Assembly: GCA_001972305.1 (NCBI GenBank)
Contig: BDDD01002024.1
Location: 248,001 to 312,000, forward strand
Reading direction: 5' to 3'
Source: Cephalotus follicularis
Lineage: Eukaryota; Streptophyta; Magnoliopsida; Oxalidales; Cephalotaceae
DNA: 64,000 nt
A program made the position numbers and the translations under genes. Below, in pieces: positions 46,480 through 59,593 of the stretch. Below the pieces are notes generated by a model. It ran no database searches, was not told the DNA's origin, and worked only from the letters and a program-made list of their open reading frames with translations. Position 1 is the stretch's first letter. Every line of letters begins with the position of its first letter.

Positions 46480-47616
46480 ATTAAATGAGAAAAATGAGAG
46501 AGAGAGAGGAGGAAGGAATTGGTGATCTTTGGGTATTGGATTGTTCTTTTGTTTGTGTATTAATTGTTAGACTTGGCATGGCGGCTGGTAGTGGTTGGCT
46601 GGCTGACTTTTCATACATTTCAGAGTTGAAGCCCAACCCAGTTCAGCCTTTCTGTTTTGTCAACACTTTTAGACAAACTCCGCTATTTATGTCATCATGA
46701 TCGGTGTTAAATCTCTTTAAATTGCTATGTATATGTATCGATTAACAAAAACCTATAAAGAATATAATTACGTGAAAAAACTTAATATAAAAAAAAATTA
46801 TATAATATATCAAAAATCCACTATAAATACTTAAGTTTTAACTGTTTATACAAGTACATGTATATAAGCAAAACTTAATAGCTAAAAGTATTTATATACC
46901 TTATATAATAAAATGAATTCACCTTGGGGCACAGCTACCTCCCTCGCACCCCTCATCCCACTTAGCGACGAGCGAAACTGTTGGATACTAGACTTGAATC
47001 AAAATGAGCCTCTTAATATAATACATATCCAACATTCTGTTTTATATTTTATAAATTCGATCGTTGGATATGACAATTTATATACGTAAATCATATCTAT
47101 TGATTTTCAAGTCGATTGAATACTTCTAATATTTCGTTTTCATTCAACAATTTGGATCGTTATAAGTAGATATATGAAAAAATTGACTTAACTATTACAA
47201 TTGTTATATAAAAACGAAATAATTAGAAAATTTTAATCGACTTGAAAAATTGATAGATATAATCTATACATATTGATTATCAAATCAAATTAACGATCGT
47301 ATTTATAAAATATAAATCGTAAATATGTCGATTTAAGGTGACCCTAAACCTGATCCAACATATAAAGACGATCTAGTATATTTACTTTTCTCTTTTCTTA
47401 TAAGATATATCATAATTTGCTATATTGTAATATTGTAATATATTAATATAATTAATGATATTAATTTTTTTTAATTATGTGCAAGATATTATGTATTAAA
47501 ATAAAAAATTTAAACTGTCTTAAAATATTGCTATGAATTCACAACAAAATTCTCTGTTTTATTTATAAAAAAAGGTTAACGAACAATAAACTCTCTTATT
47601 AGATAATATAAAAAAT
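46480..47616. other. AT-rich intergenic DNA upstream of the ATL gene
   Basis: Includes the ATL leader (GAGA run near 46497-46507) and its promoter region. Beyond about 46900 the DNA is strongly AT-rich with short self-similar words but no gene or mobile-element ends that I can support. Confidence 0.5.
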
Positions 47617-47621
47617 AGAAT

Positions 47622-48421
47622 TGATGTGGGAAAAATTGAGTTAAATAAAAAACAACACGTGTCCTCTTCCAAGCACTGCCAGGTGTCCAAGTGACTCAAT
47701 GGTTGATGAACAACAGCAGAGGAAGTCTGTTAGCCAAGAAAACAGTAATACGAGAATTCCTCCTCGGCATAAGTGCCGAGGACCCGTCCAGTGGTTCCAG
47801 TACAAAGGTCACTCCCCTCGACGTCAGGGCCGATGACACTTTCTAAAGCACCAGTGCCGAGGATCTCCTCGGCCGCATAACAGAAGTTTTCATCCTCATT
47901 TACGGAATGAGGTCATGGAGTTAGCCTAATTGCTAGGGATCTATATCTTCCAAATATAGACAATGAGATAAAGGGATTAAATCTGCTTCGATTCCCAGGA
48001 TTTGTCCTTATCCAAACAGCAAGGCAGCCTTATCATGAACTACAAAGAAGGAAAGAAACGATAATTTAGGTGGAGATAAGGGAAATCCCGAAATCCTCGG
48101 AATTTTCTTAGGGGATAGCCATCACCTCCGTTTTTCACGCTCAATCAGTTGCAAACTAATCCTATAAATACCAGAATCAAACACAAATCAAAGGTTAGCC
48201 ATTTTTACATTGCAAAGAACCTTATATCCTCTGCACTTTGTCTAACTTGAGCGTCGGGGTGTCCCCGAGAGAACAACCTCCTGGACTTTCCACCATTTTG
48301 TTACTTTGTGCAGGGATCAGAGATCGAAGTCTTCCTCCAGGCATCCTTGGCAAGCGTTTCTCTTAACAAATTAAAGTCCTCCACGTAGGATACTGTTGAA
48401 AAAAGGATTTCTGTATCAACA
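47622..48421 (+). repeat. 5' LTR of Tat element 4
   Basis: 800 bp, TGATGTGGG to TCAACA. The hairpin unit TCCTCGGCATAAGTGCCGAGGA lies at about 47762-47783, and a TATA-like CTATAAATACC near 48162. Confidence 0.95.
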
Positions 48422-48466
48422 GTTGGCGCCGTATGTGGGAAACGCAGCAAAAAGTCATCAACAATC

Positions 48467-51400
48467 ATGCCTCCGAGGAAGAATAACCTGGTTGGAGCCA
48501 CTGGTAGCCAACAACAAGAGGTCACAGCTCCTCCCCCAGAAGCCGTTCAAGTAGCGGCCCAACAACAAGCTCCCGTTACAGGGGAGCAACTCAATCAGCT
48601 CCTCCAAGGGATGGAGCTGTATCACAGATCTTTTGGTCACCACTTTGGCCAACCAACAGCAACAAGTCGGGCCCGCTCAGTAAGCGGTCCGAGGAGTTTC
48701 TGGTCCCCAAAGACCAGAGGCAGAGGTACGGTACCCACGAGGTGCCAGGCGAAACCCATCGAGGGGAAACGAACCTCTCCTTAGGCGGTCAGGGGACAAC
48801 ATTCCCCTGGGAAGGAGGCCCGAGATCAATGCGTCTCAGAGGGCAGAGTCCTCGACTGCTCGGGATCACCCTAACGATCCCAGGAGAGTGCACCCTCAGC
48901 ACCAGGACATGGACATGGAAACTCGGCAGGAGGCCAGGGGAGCAGAGGAGGCACAAGTGCGCTCCAACGCTCCACGCAGAGCTGGCACGGCCCGAGGAAG
49001 CAGGGTCAATCCCCCAGCCTCAGTGGCTGGAGGGTCACACGTTTCTAGCAGAGTTAGGAACATAGAAGAGGTGGAGCAAGAAGTGGATAGGAGGCTTGCA
49101 GACCTGGAAAGGAGGTTCTGAGGAGTGGAACAGCACAGGGGGCACCTATACGAGGTGCGAAATATTAACGCACACCCCTTCACAGCCGAGATCATGGCAG
49201 AGCAAGTCCCTAGCGGGTTTCGAAACCCAAGTCTTGATAAGTACGATGGGTCCACGGATCCCATCCAACATGTGCGCTCCTACACTCAGGCTATGTGGAT
49301 GTATCAGGCCTCGAACGCCATGCTTTGCCGAGGATTCCCAGTGACCTTGATTGGAGCTGCCCAGTCATGGTATTTTACCCTGGCAAGGAATTCAGTGAAG
49401 AGCTTCGATCAGTTTACGGAACTGTTCGTGACTAAGTTCCTCAACAGTACAACGCAGAGGAGAAACTCTACCCACCTCATCAACGTGGTGCAAGGCAAAT
49501 ATGAGTCATTGAGAGATTACCTTACCAGGTTCAACAAGGAATCTCTCACAGTGAAAGACCTAGAGCCGTCCTTTGCCTTGGCAGCCTTGAACAATGGGCT
49601 GAGGAGCAACTCGTCGTTCACCTTCTCTCTACTGAAGAAACCGGCCAAGGACATGGCAGACCTGCTGAAAAGGGCAGAGAGGTACGTCAACGCCGAGGAA
49701 GAAATGGTGGCCAGAAAACAAAAGACACCCTGGTCTGGCCATCAGGAGGAGAGAAGGGAGCATTCACAAATTGCTCCCGAGAGGAGAGAGAAGAGGAAGG
49801 AGAGGTCAGACTTGTCCAAGGAAGACCTCAGGCACAAACTCTCCAGACGTGATGGCACGTCCAGGGGTGGGGCACCAATACCATCTTACAACACCTTTGC
49901 CCCCCTCCTGGACACACGAACCAGGATACTTACTGTCGAGCAAGATAAAGTCCCTTTCCAGTGGCCTGAGAAGCTGAGGACCCCGACAGAGAACAGGAAT
50001 GTTGAGAAGTACTGTCGGTATCATCGTGACCACGGGCACGATACAGAGGAGTGCAGGCAACTGAAAAATCAGATTGAGGACCTGATTAGAAAGGGACACC
50101 TGCGCAAGTATGTGGACAGAGAAGCTCCTCAAGGCAGGAGAGAGCAGAGAAGAGAAGAGGCTCCTCGGCAACAAGAGGAGCAGCAACCCAGAGGTGTTAT
50201 CCACACCATCTCTGGAGGGGTCGCATCAGGGGGCGACCACTCAAATGCAAGAAAGGCCTATGGGAGACAGTCCCTGGCTGTGCAACAAGTCCCTCACAGC
50301 AAAAGGCTCAGAACTGGTGGAGACGAGGAGGTGGTAACCTTCTCGGAGGCGGACTATGAGGGAGTATGTCTTCCTCACGATGATCCAGTGGTGGTAACTC
50401 TTCTGGTGAAACTTTTTACCATGAAGAGGATCCTCATCGATAGTGGCAGCTCTACCGATATCTTATACAAACACGCATTTGACCAGCTGAGGATACCGGC
50501 AGACCAGCTAAAGCCAGTAAAGACCCCGCTGGTTAGTTTCACAGGTGAGACGATCCACCCTCTGGGATCTATCAACCTGTCCGTGGTTGTAGGCACTGCC
50601 CCACGCCAGACTCAGGTAGAGATGACGTTCCTGGTGGTTGATACCCCAAGCCCTTACAATGCTATAGTAGGGCGACCAGGTCTGAACTTGTTAGAGGCCA
50701 TAGTGTCTACGAGACACTTATTAATGAAGTTTCCCACAAGGTTTGGCGTGGGGAAGGTCAGAGGAGACCAAGAGGTGGCAAGACGATGCTACAAAACTGC
50801 CATCTCAGACAAGGGGAAGGGGAAGGTCCTCCCCGTGCAAACGTGGAGCTCAGAGGAGACCTCGAACAAGAGACAGCCTGTCGAAGATGTGCTCCAAGTG
50901 CCCATGGAAGAGGGCAACAGTGAGAGAGTATTCCAAGTTGGTTCACAACTTGGAGAGGTGGAGAAGGGGGAATTGATAACATTCCTCCGAGATAACAGAG
51001 ATGTTTTTGCCTGGTCGGCAGAGGAGGTCACTGGGATCAGCCCAGATGTGATGATTCACAAACTAAGCGTGGATCCAGCCAGACCCCCGATCAGACAAAA
51101 GAAGAGGAACTTTGCCCCAGAAAGGCAACAGGCGATAGCCGAGGAGGTGAGCAAGCTATTGCAGGCAGGGTTTATAACCCAGTGTTAGTCAAAAAGGCCA
51201 ATGGTAAATGGAGGATGTGCATAGACTTCACAGACCTCAACAAAGCTTGCCCAAAGGATCACTTTCCTCTCCCAAAAATAGACCAGCTGGTAGACGCAAC
51301 CTCGGGATACAGAATCTTAAGCTTCTTGGACGCTTACTCGGGATATAATCAAATCCCCATGTACAAGCCTGACGAGAACAAGACAGCGTTCATAACAGAC

Positions 51401-54072
51401 CGAGGAATGTACTGTTATAAGGTTATGCCCTTTGGCTTGAAGAATGCAGGGGCCACCTACCAGCGCCTGGTGAACAAGATTTTTGAGCCTCGGATTGGAA
51501 AGAATATGGAGGTATACATAAACGATATGCTCGTCAAAACCCCAGCCAGGAGCCCCCATATAAAAGACTTGGAGGAGACGTTTGAAGTGCTGAGGAGGTA
51601 TAATATGAAGCTTAATCCTTCCAAATGCATATTTGGGGTCACCTCGGGAAAGTTCCTCGGATTCATGGTCTCTAGCAGAGGTATAGAGGCCAATCCAGAG
51701 AAGATCTCGGCCATTCAGAGCATGAGGCCACCTCAAACCATCAGGTATGTCCAAAGGTTAAATGGGAAGATTGCAGCCCTGAGTAGGTTTGTGTCGAAGT
51801 CAGCAGAGAAGTGCCTCCCTTTCTTCAAAATACTTAGAGATCCCAAGGGATTCTCGTGGTCAGACGATTGTCAAGCAGCTTTCGACAAGTTGAAGGAATA
51901 CCTGGCTTCCCCACCTCTGATCTCGAAACCTAAGGATGGGGAAGACTTGTATTTGTACCTTGCGGTCACCTCAGGCGCAGTGAGTGCAGTACTGGTCAGA
52001 GAAGAGGAAAAAGTTCAGAAGCCGGTGTATTACGTGAGCAAGGCTTTGAACGATGCGGAGGGGAGGTACCCAGAGGTAGAGAAGTATGCCTATGCTTTGA
52101 TCATCTTGGCCAGAAATTTGAGGCCGTATTTCCAAGCCCATACAATCAAGGTTCTGACTGACAAACCACTCAAACAAGTCCTTGCCAAGCCTGACACCTC
52201 GGGTAGGTTAATTAAGTAGTCAGTAGAACTAGGCGAGTATGATGTGAAGTTCAAAGCCAGACCAGCAATCAAATCATAGGTACTAGCCGACTTCGTTGTA
52301 GATAATACACCTACGGAGTGTATGGAGGATAACCCTTCTGAGAGCGATAAGGGAATGTGAAAGTTATCAGTGGATGGATCCTCATGCCTTACCGGCAGTG
52401 GGGCAGGGTTAGTATTGACAAGTCCAGATGGTTGGACGTTGGAGTATGCTCTGAAGTTCAAGTTCAAAGCTACAAATAACGAAGCTGAGTGGGAAGCTCT
52501 GATAGCTGGACTGACAATTGCAAAGCACTTGGAGGTGCAGAGGATTGAAGCCTCCAGTGATTCTCAGCTAGTAGTTGGTTTAGCAAACGGGGAGTATGAG
52601 GCCAGAGAAGACCTTATGGTAAAATACCTATTCCATTTTTAGGGCATGAAGTCAGCCTTCGAAATATTGAGAATTGTGAAAGTACCCAGAGCAGAGAACG
52701 TCAGACCAGACCAATTGTCAAAGCTAGCAATGGCAGAGGAGTTGGAGAAAAACTAAACTGTGCTAGTAGACTACCAGGATCGTCCAACCATCTCTGAAGC
52801 AGATGTAATGGACATAGATGTGCCACAAGAACCAAATTGGATGACTCCTTTTGTTAATTGGCTGAGGAATGGGATCCTGCCCGAGGACCCCGTGGAGGCT
52901 AGGAAGCTGGTCCACAGAGCAAACAGATTCCAATTCCGAGATGGGATCCTCTACAAAAGATCTTTCTCATTTCCTTGGCTGAGGTGCTTGAACCCCTCAG
53001 AGGCCGATTATGCTCTAAGGGAAGTTCATGAAGGGATTTGTGGCAACCACACTGGGGGCAGGACTTTGTCTCACAAGCTGTTAAGGCAAGGTTACTACTG
53101 GCCGACCATGCATCAAGATGCTATAAACTTAGTGAGGAAGTGTGACAAGTGTCAGAGGAACGCCAATATAAGCAGAAGACCTTCTCAACCTCTGGCATCA
53201 ATTACGGCCCCGTGGCCCTTCGCACAGTGGAGAATGGACTTCGTCGGACCATTACCTATGGCAACAGGCCAGAGGAAGTTTCTCATTGTAGCGGTTGACT
53301 ACTTCACTAAGTGGGTGGAAGCAGAACCTCTGGCAACAATAACAGAGAAGAACACGGAGAGCTTTGTGTGGAAGTCAATCATCTGCAGATTTGGAGTCCC
53401 AAAGACAATTATCACAGACAATGGTAAGCAATTTGATTGCCAAGCCTTCCGCGACTTTTGCAAAGAATGGAGGATAGAGCATAGGCTTGCCTCAGTAGCC
53501 TACCCCCAAAGCAATGGGCAAGCCGAGGTGATCAACAGAGAAATCATCTCGGGCTTGAAGAAGCGCCTAGAAGATAGCAAAGGAAGATGGACAGAGGAAC
53601 TACCAAGTGTGCTATGGGCATATAGAACCACTCCTCGGACAACAACTGGTGAGTTCCCATACAGCCTTTGTTTTGGAACAGAAGCTCTGATAGCAGTAGA
53701 GGTTGGAGTACAATCACCAAGAGTTGTGCACTTTACTGAAGACAACAACGAAGAAGGGCTGAGGTGCCTCCTCGACCTAGTGGAAGAACTCAGAGATAAA
53801 GCTGCAATCAGAGTTGCAGCCTATCAGCAGAGGGTAAGCCGTTACTACAATAAAAGAGTAAGCCCAAGACCACTAAGGCAAGGAGATCTAATCCTACGCA
53901 ACTCAGCTGTTGCAGATCCTACTGGTACCAGAGGAAAACTAGCCCCTGCCTGGGAATGACCATACAAGATTAAAAGGGTCCTCCGCCCAGGAACATTCAA
54001 ACTTGAAATTTTGGGGGGTAGGGAGATTGCCAGAGCTTGGAATGCCGAGCATCTGAGGAAGTATTATCAATA
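48467..54072 (+). pseudogene. Tat gag-pol polyprotein of element 4, multiply inactivated
   Basis: Starts MPPRKNN at 48467; a frameshift near 48615 and, in the corrected frame, a TAA near 48688 lie in the leader region. A TGA stands at 49119. Gag to protease is open (49125-51188), with an intact zinc knuckle near 50010 and DSGSS near 50440. A 31-bp deletion near 51176 breaks the start of RT. RT continues 51182-52219, but its catalytic box reads YIND (about 51516-51527) instead of YIDD. Nonsense changes follow at about 52217, 52277, 52358, 52640 and 52754, and one near 53957. RNase H, archaeal-type RNase H and integrase (52760-53959) are otherwise readable. The last Trp codon lost in element 2 is present here near 54038. 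Confidence 0.93.
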
Positions 54073-55202
54073 ATTGTAAGATATTTTCAATGAAATTTGA
54101 ATTTTTTCAAGATTTGTTCAAGATCTGTGTTCAACATTATAGTTCCAAGTTTGCAAGGGACCGGAGATCCAATGCTCATGTCCTCAAACCTCTGAACGGC
54201 CACCGATCAGCTCCCTCAGTCTTAAGCTAAGCATCTCGGACCATGCCCCCAAGGGGGCACTTAGAGATCTAAAGCTTCCTAAGCCTTACGGAGGCTAATT
54301 CTCAAAAAAGAAAACCAACACAAGCCAAGGTCTCAGACAGACCAGAGAAACAGGCATTCAAGAAAGCATCCAAGGATGCATCTACTAAAGCCTCCTTACG
54401 AGGAGCATACAAAAGCTTCCTTCCGAGGAACCCCCCCCTAGGTATTCATCAACAAAGACTCCTCCCGAGGAGCATGCCTAAAGACTTACAAGGAAGCACT
54501 AAGACTCCTAAGGGAGCAAACACGGGTCGACAACACCATAGGAACTTGTCCAACCAGACCTAAAGTCGTGACTTGAAAGGCGAACCCATGGGAACTCGCA
54601 ACGATCAAGCTCGTTGGACTGAGCACTTTAATACAAGTGTCTCTAAGTGGACTGAAAGCTCAGCCGACCTGTCCTAAAACCTAATAGGTCAGACAATACT
54701 CTCCTCGGTAAACCCATAGGAACTTGTCCGAGCAGACCAAGAACTCGATTTATGAGTAAGAAAATCTTTTGAAGACAGTTACAGTTAAGCATTTTTAAAG
54801 TAAAGAGTCCTACGAGGACTGTCAAGCTTAAGTGCTCTCAACCATGAAGGTTTAAGGGATTGGGTTAAGTTAAAATTTCTAAGGAAATTACTAGTGCACG
54901 TATACCCACAAAGCTCAAGCACATAATGCGAGGGACCAGAGGAAGGCAAAGTCCAAGATTACAAGAGGTTTGTTACTAATATTTTTGATAAGTTACTTTA
55001 AGTTCTTTTGGAGGAGTGTCTGCTTCTACGAGAAGTCAGAGGTCCTAATGAGCAAAATCCCTAAGGGGATTGTAAACATACATGCCAAGCACAAACACAT
55101 CAAGCTCACAATGAAAAAAGTAAAGACAGAGCAGAGGATGTAAAAAGTTATCTTCATTTATACATGAAATCATTACAAAAAAAAAAGAGAGAGAAGAAAA
55201 AG

Positions 55203-57525
55203 CTAGGCTAAGGCAGGAGGATCAGGAGAAGTAGCATCTTCAGGTGGAGGAGGAACAAAAGGCCCAGTTTGAGGAGGTTGAGGAGTCATGAGGTCCGAAG
55301 GAGGATCATCAGAGGTAGGCTGAACTCCCAGCTCCTCTTCCCTAACTCCTTGGCCAGCACCACTTGCCAAGGCTTCCTCAGCCTTCAGCTCCTTAGCTTC
55401 GTATCCATCAGGATAGTAATCGAAAGCCTTGGCAGCAGAGCAGTAGGCGACCTCGCCCAAAGGAACCTCTGGATGTAGAGTCTTCACCCAATTTTTACAA
55501 GTGTAGAATCCCCGGCGGTAGTACTCGGAAGATTCTTTGAAGATCTCATCCTCGAAGGCCTCTGAAGCTTTGAAGTCCTCCACGGAGGCTTCCATCAAGC
55601 TGTGGAACTCGTCAGAGGACTTGAACTCTGCAAGGGCGTCCTCCACAGCCTTGGCCTTCGCCTCTTCATGCTCCTTGACAGTCTCCTCATGTTTTTTTTG
55701 CAGAGCTTGGAACAGGTAGCGAGCCTTGGAGAGGTCCTTTTGCAATTGGTCCTTCTCTAGGACAGCTCTGTTCTTTTCCTCCACGGTAGACTCTTGAGCC
55801 TTGAGGACCTCCTCAAGTTGAGCCTTGGCCACCCGAGAAGTCTCCTTCTCCTCAATTATCTCCAACCTCAGCTTGTCGCACCTCTCCAAGATGATCGAGA
55901 AGTTCTCGATCGAGAGGTGGTGATTATTCAAAGCCTGCAAAGAAGATTGAAGTTAGAACAGAAAACACAAGTACAAAGCTCACAGTCAGAGGATCTCCCT
56001 TTACCTCAAATTGGCTTCGTAGTGAATTATGGATTAAGTCCTTGTTGGACCAATCCTCCCTTTCCTTCAGCTCGTCCGGAAAGAGGCAGAGATAGCTGAG
56101 GGCGAATGGCACCCCCTGCGTGTCCAAGCTAGAGGAGCCCTTCCCAACTCCCTCTAGCTCTTCGATCATCCTCTCCATGTCCCGAGGAGGTGGCAGGATG
56201 ATAGGCACATCTGAGGTCCGACCGAGGATGGAATCCATCTCGGTCTCGGTGATGAGTCTCCCCTTTTTGCTTGGGGGACGAGGAGGACCGCCAGAGGTAC
56301 GCCCACTAGCAGGATGTTTGGAGCCTTTCTCCTTGGCTGCAAAGGCAGCCTTCTTCATTTGCTTGGCCCCAGCAGTGGCGGCCTTGGCCCTTTGCTTGGC
56401 CCCCTCGGCGGCAGCCTTCTCCTTTTGTTTAGCTGCTTCCTCGGCAGCCTTTTGTTTGTCTGTCGCAGCAGAGGAGGGCTTGGTGACCTTGGTGGCATTG
56501 AATAGGGCATCAAATCCACGCCGAGAAGACATTGCTGCATAAACAGAGATAGAGAAGTCAGTAATTTAAAATTGAACTACAAGACAATAGAAATATGAAG
56601 ACAAGAAAGACGGAGGAGACAAAAGCTTTATACAGTTTTCCCCCATCTCTTGGGGCATGGATTGGACTGGGGCCCCCTCATCCCCTGAGGCTTCCTCGAC
56701 CTCGGCCGAGTGTGACCCTTGGCTTGGAGAAATACTTAGCCCAACTCGGAGCAGACGCTCCTCAACCACGACAGAGTTCACCTCCTAGGGCTCCAAGTTG
56801 ATGAGTTTATCGAAGTCCAGGTTCTCGGCCGTTGTCAATATGGGTCTCCTGTTGAGACGTGTAGTCTCCAAGGAGTCACACCAGACAGGGGGGGTGAACC
56901 CTTCAAAATTCTTAATGAGGAAGTACCTCTTCCTCCAATTTTTAATGGACTGGGTAGGTTTGATAAGAAGCTTTTTTATGCCAGGACGTGACTTAAAAAA
57001 GTAGCCACGTTTTCCTGGCGAGGACGAGATGACATGGAACTGTTTGAATAATCCCACTGTGGCGGTCACCTCGGACTCCTGACACCTAACAAGGAAACCT
57101 ATTATGAAGCTCCAGGATTGGGGATGGAGAAGAGAAGGATGGACGTTAAACGCCTCCAAAATTGATAAGGCCAAAGAAGGTACAGGGATCCTCAGACCAT
57201 GAGAGAGAGCCCCCTCGAAGACGATGAAGAGGCCCTCTCTACTCTCTGTGACAATCCGAGGATCCTTAGGGAGACAGAATCTCAACCCAGTAGGGAAATT
57301 GAACTTGGTAGAGAGTTCAACTACCTCATGGCGAGAAAGAGAACTGACACCAAAGCAATCAGGGGCAGAGGTGTCAGCCTCGGTGACCGGAACGGTAGGC
57401 TCACCCACTGCAGCCCCCAGGCTACCTTCAGAAGAAAGGGGGCTCTCGGCAGAAGGAATCACCATAGCCAGGGGTTCGACCTCTAAGGGAGGGGAAACCC
57501 TAGTAGTTCGTTTAATTCTGGCCAT
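55203..57525 (-). pseudogene. Antisense spliced gene of Tat element 4 (Transposase_28-like protein)
   Basis: TATA box 57742-57735, leader donor CTGG/GTAAGT near 57606, ATG 57525. Exon 1 57525-56634 (Transposase_28-like domain: LPKDPRI, REGLFIVFEGAL, WSFIIGFLVRC, then a basic WRKRYFLIKNF stretch), donor AACT/GTATAAAG. Exon 2 56534-56005 (acceptor ATGCAG; Lys/Ala-rich AAEEAAKQKEKAAAE repeats, then GRTSDVPIILPPPRD), donor GAG/GTAAAG. Exon 3 55934-55203 (acceptor TTTGCAG; ALNNHHL, coiled coil, YYRRGFYTCKNWV, Pro-rich acidic tail), stop TAG. Only one clear coding lesion: a TAG in exon 1 at about 56786, where element 2 has a Glu codon. The leader acceptor AG next to the ATG also seems lost. This is the most complete copy by exon content. 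Confidence 0.8.
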
Positions 57526-57734
57526 TTTAGAAGACAAGAAAAAACAAGAAAAGAAGCAAGAAGGGACTTAGATCTAACTTAGAGCAGCAAATGATTATCA
57601 ACTTACCCAGAAACTTGAATGAAGATGGTTAGAAGATGAAGATTCGAGGCTGAAGAAACTGGAGATCTCGAAAACTCAAAGGCTTTGACAAGAGATTAGG
57701 AGGCGTAAAAGATTTGCTCAACAGATTAGGTTTC

Positions 57735-57742
57735 TATTTATA
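57735..57742 (-). promoter_or_regulatory. TATA box of the antisense gene, element 4
   Basis: CCTATAAATAG on the minus strand, about 210 bp before the antisense ATG at 57525; equivalent in position to the boxes in elements 2 and 3. Confidence 0.65.
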
Positions 57743-58146
57743 GGCCAGAGCTTGGATCCTGACCCTCCATCTAGCACAAATCCAACGGTTGAGAAACCAA
57801 CCGACATGCCAAGCGCGGGAAATGAAGAGGCAGAGGCGGGAAACGCTCTGCTTGTGCCACGTGTGAGGTGTGTTTAGTACGTTACTCAAATTCAATAATG
57901 TAGGCTCATGGCTCGAGGTCCGTTAGATGGGCAGGAGAAGACAAGGGGGGCAGGCTTTGATCCTCTGCCAAGGCACAATCAATTTTGTGCAAAGCATAAT
58001 CCAAAGCAACACCTTTGTCTTCAGCTCGCTCACCAACAAGAAAATTAGCAGCAAACTTTACAGAGGAGTATTGCCTGAGCCACTGCTCTCAACTCTGCTC
58101 CTTCTCCTCTGACCACGGTCAGAGAAGAAGGACCAGGGGGGGCATA

Positions 58147-58946
58147 TGATGTGGGAAAAATTGAGTTAAATAAAAAACAACACGTGTCCTCTTCCAAGCA
58201 CTGCCAGGTGTCCAAGTGACTCAATGGTTGATGAACAACAGTAGAGGAAGTCTGTTAGCCAAGAAAACAGTAATACGAGAATTCCTCCTCGGCATAAGTG
58301 TCGAGGACCCGTCCAGTGGTTCCAGTACAAAGGTCACTCCCCTCGGCGTCAGGGCCGAGGACACTTTCTAAAGCACCAGTGCCGAGGATCTCTTCGGCCG
58401 CATAACAGAAGTTTTCATCCTCACTTACGGAATGAGGTCATGGAGTTAGCCTAATTGCTAGGGATCTATATCTTCCAAATATAGACAATGAGATAAGGGG
58501 ATTAAATCTGCTTCGATTCCCAGCATTTGTCCTTATCCAAACAGCAAGGCAGCCTTATCATGAACTACAAAGAAGGAAAGAAGCGATAATTCAGGTGGAG
58601 ATAAGGGAAGTCCCGAGATCCTCGGAATTTCCTTAGGGGATAGCCATCACCTCCGTTTTTCACGCTCAATAAGTTGCAAACTAATCCTATAAATACCAGA
58701 ATCAAACACAAATCAAAGGTCAGCCATTTTTACATTGCAAAGAACCTTATATCCTCTGCACTTTGTCTAACTTGAGCGTCGGAATGTCCCCGGGAGAACA
58801 ACCTCCTGGACTTTCCACCATTTTGTTACTTTGTGCAGGGATCAGAGATCGAAGTCTTCCTCCAGGCATCCTTGGCAAGCGTTTCTCTTAACAAATTAAA
58901 GTCATCCACGTAAGATACTGTTGAGAGAAGGATTTCTGTATCAATA
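58147..58946 (+). repeat. 3' LTR of Tat element 4
   Basis: 800 bp, ending TCAATA instead of TCAACA, so its last dinucleotide is mutated. It is followed by the AGAAT duplication. Confidence 0.95.
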
Positions 58947-58951
58947 AGAAT

Positions 58952-59362
58952 GTATGACACTGTAATATGATATATATAGGTAGAGGTATAGATAATATAG
59001 ATTATAGAGTAAAACACAATTTATATTTTGAGATTTGATATTAGAGGTACTATAGTACTTTTATTATAACAAATTTATTTTTGGTTTTTGAATATGAATA
59101 TTGATTGAACACATTAATCATATTAGTTGACTGTTAATAATTTTTTTAGGATATAAGTCAAATTTTGATATTACAAACACTTTAATATTTAAATATAAAC
59201 GTTGATCGTACCAATTAGTCTCTTTATTATGATTTTTTTAACTTCGTTTATTGACAGAGACTAATGTGTCATTCTAGAACTTTGACACGAAATCTTAGGG
59301 ATGAAATTGTATTTTATTCTATAATGTAATATAATATTATTTATTAATATACAAAATGTTAT
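58952..59362. other. AT-rich intergenic DNA
   Basis: No ORF, repeat pair or element end that I can support. Confidence 0.5.
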
Positions 59363-59590
59363 TGTTGATACAGAAATCCTTCTCTCAACAGTATCCTACG
59401 TGGAGGACTTTGATTTGTTAAGAGAAACGCTTTGTCACTGATGCCTGTGAGGAAGAAACTGATCTCGGACACCTGCACAAGTAACAACAATGGAGGAAGT
59501 CCAGGAGGTTGTTCTCCCGGGGACACTCCGACGCTCAAGTTAGTCAAGTGCAGATGAAATTTTGTACTCTCTTCAATGTAAAAATTAAAC
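59363..59590 (-). mobile_element. Truncated Tat LTR fragment
   Basis: Starts TGTTGATACAG at 59363 as the other minus-strand LTRs do, and keeps the GGTTGTTCTCCCGGGGACACTCC region with the GAGCGTCGG core word reading in from the left. The match stops near 59590, after AATGTAAAAATT, where copia coding sequence begins directly. Confidence 0.85.
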
Positions 59591-59593
59591 ATT

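Larger units (their letters stand above)
47622..58946 (+). mobile_element. Tat-type Ty3/gypsy element 4, full-length structure, pol inactive
   Basis: An 11,325-bp element with 800-bp LTRs (47622-48421, 58147-58946) and an AGAAT duplication (47617-47621, 58947-58951). The PBS is 48424-48440. Gag-pol runs 48467-54072, then 3' spacer, antisense gene (55203-57525) and a G-rich polypurine tract at about 58134-58142. The LTRs differ at roughly 20 positions by eye, so it is older than element 2. Confidence 0.95.
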
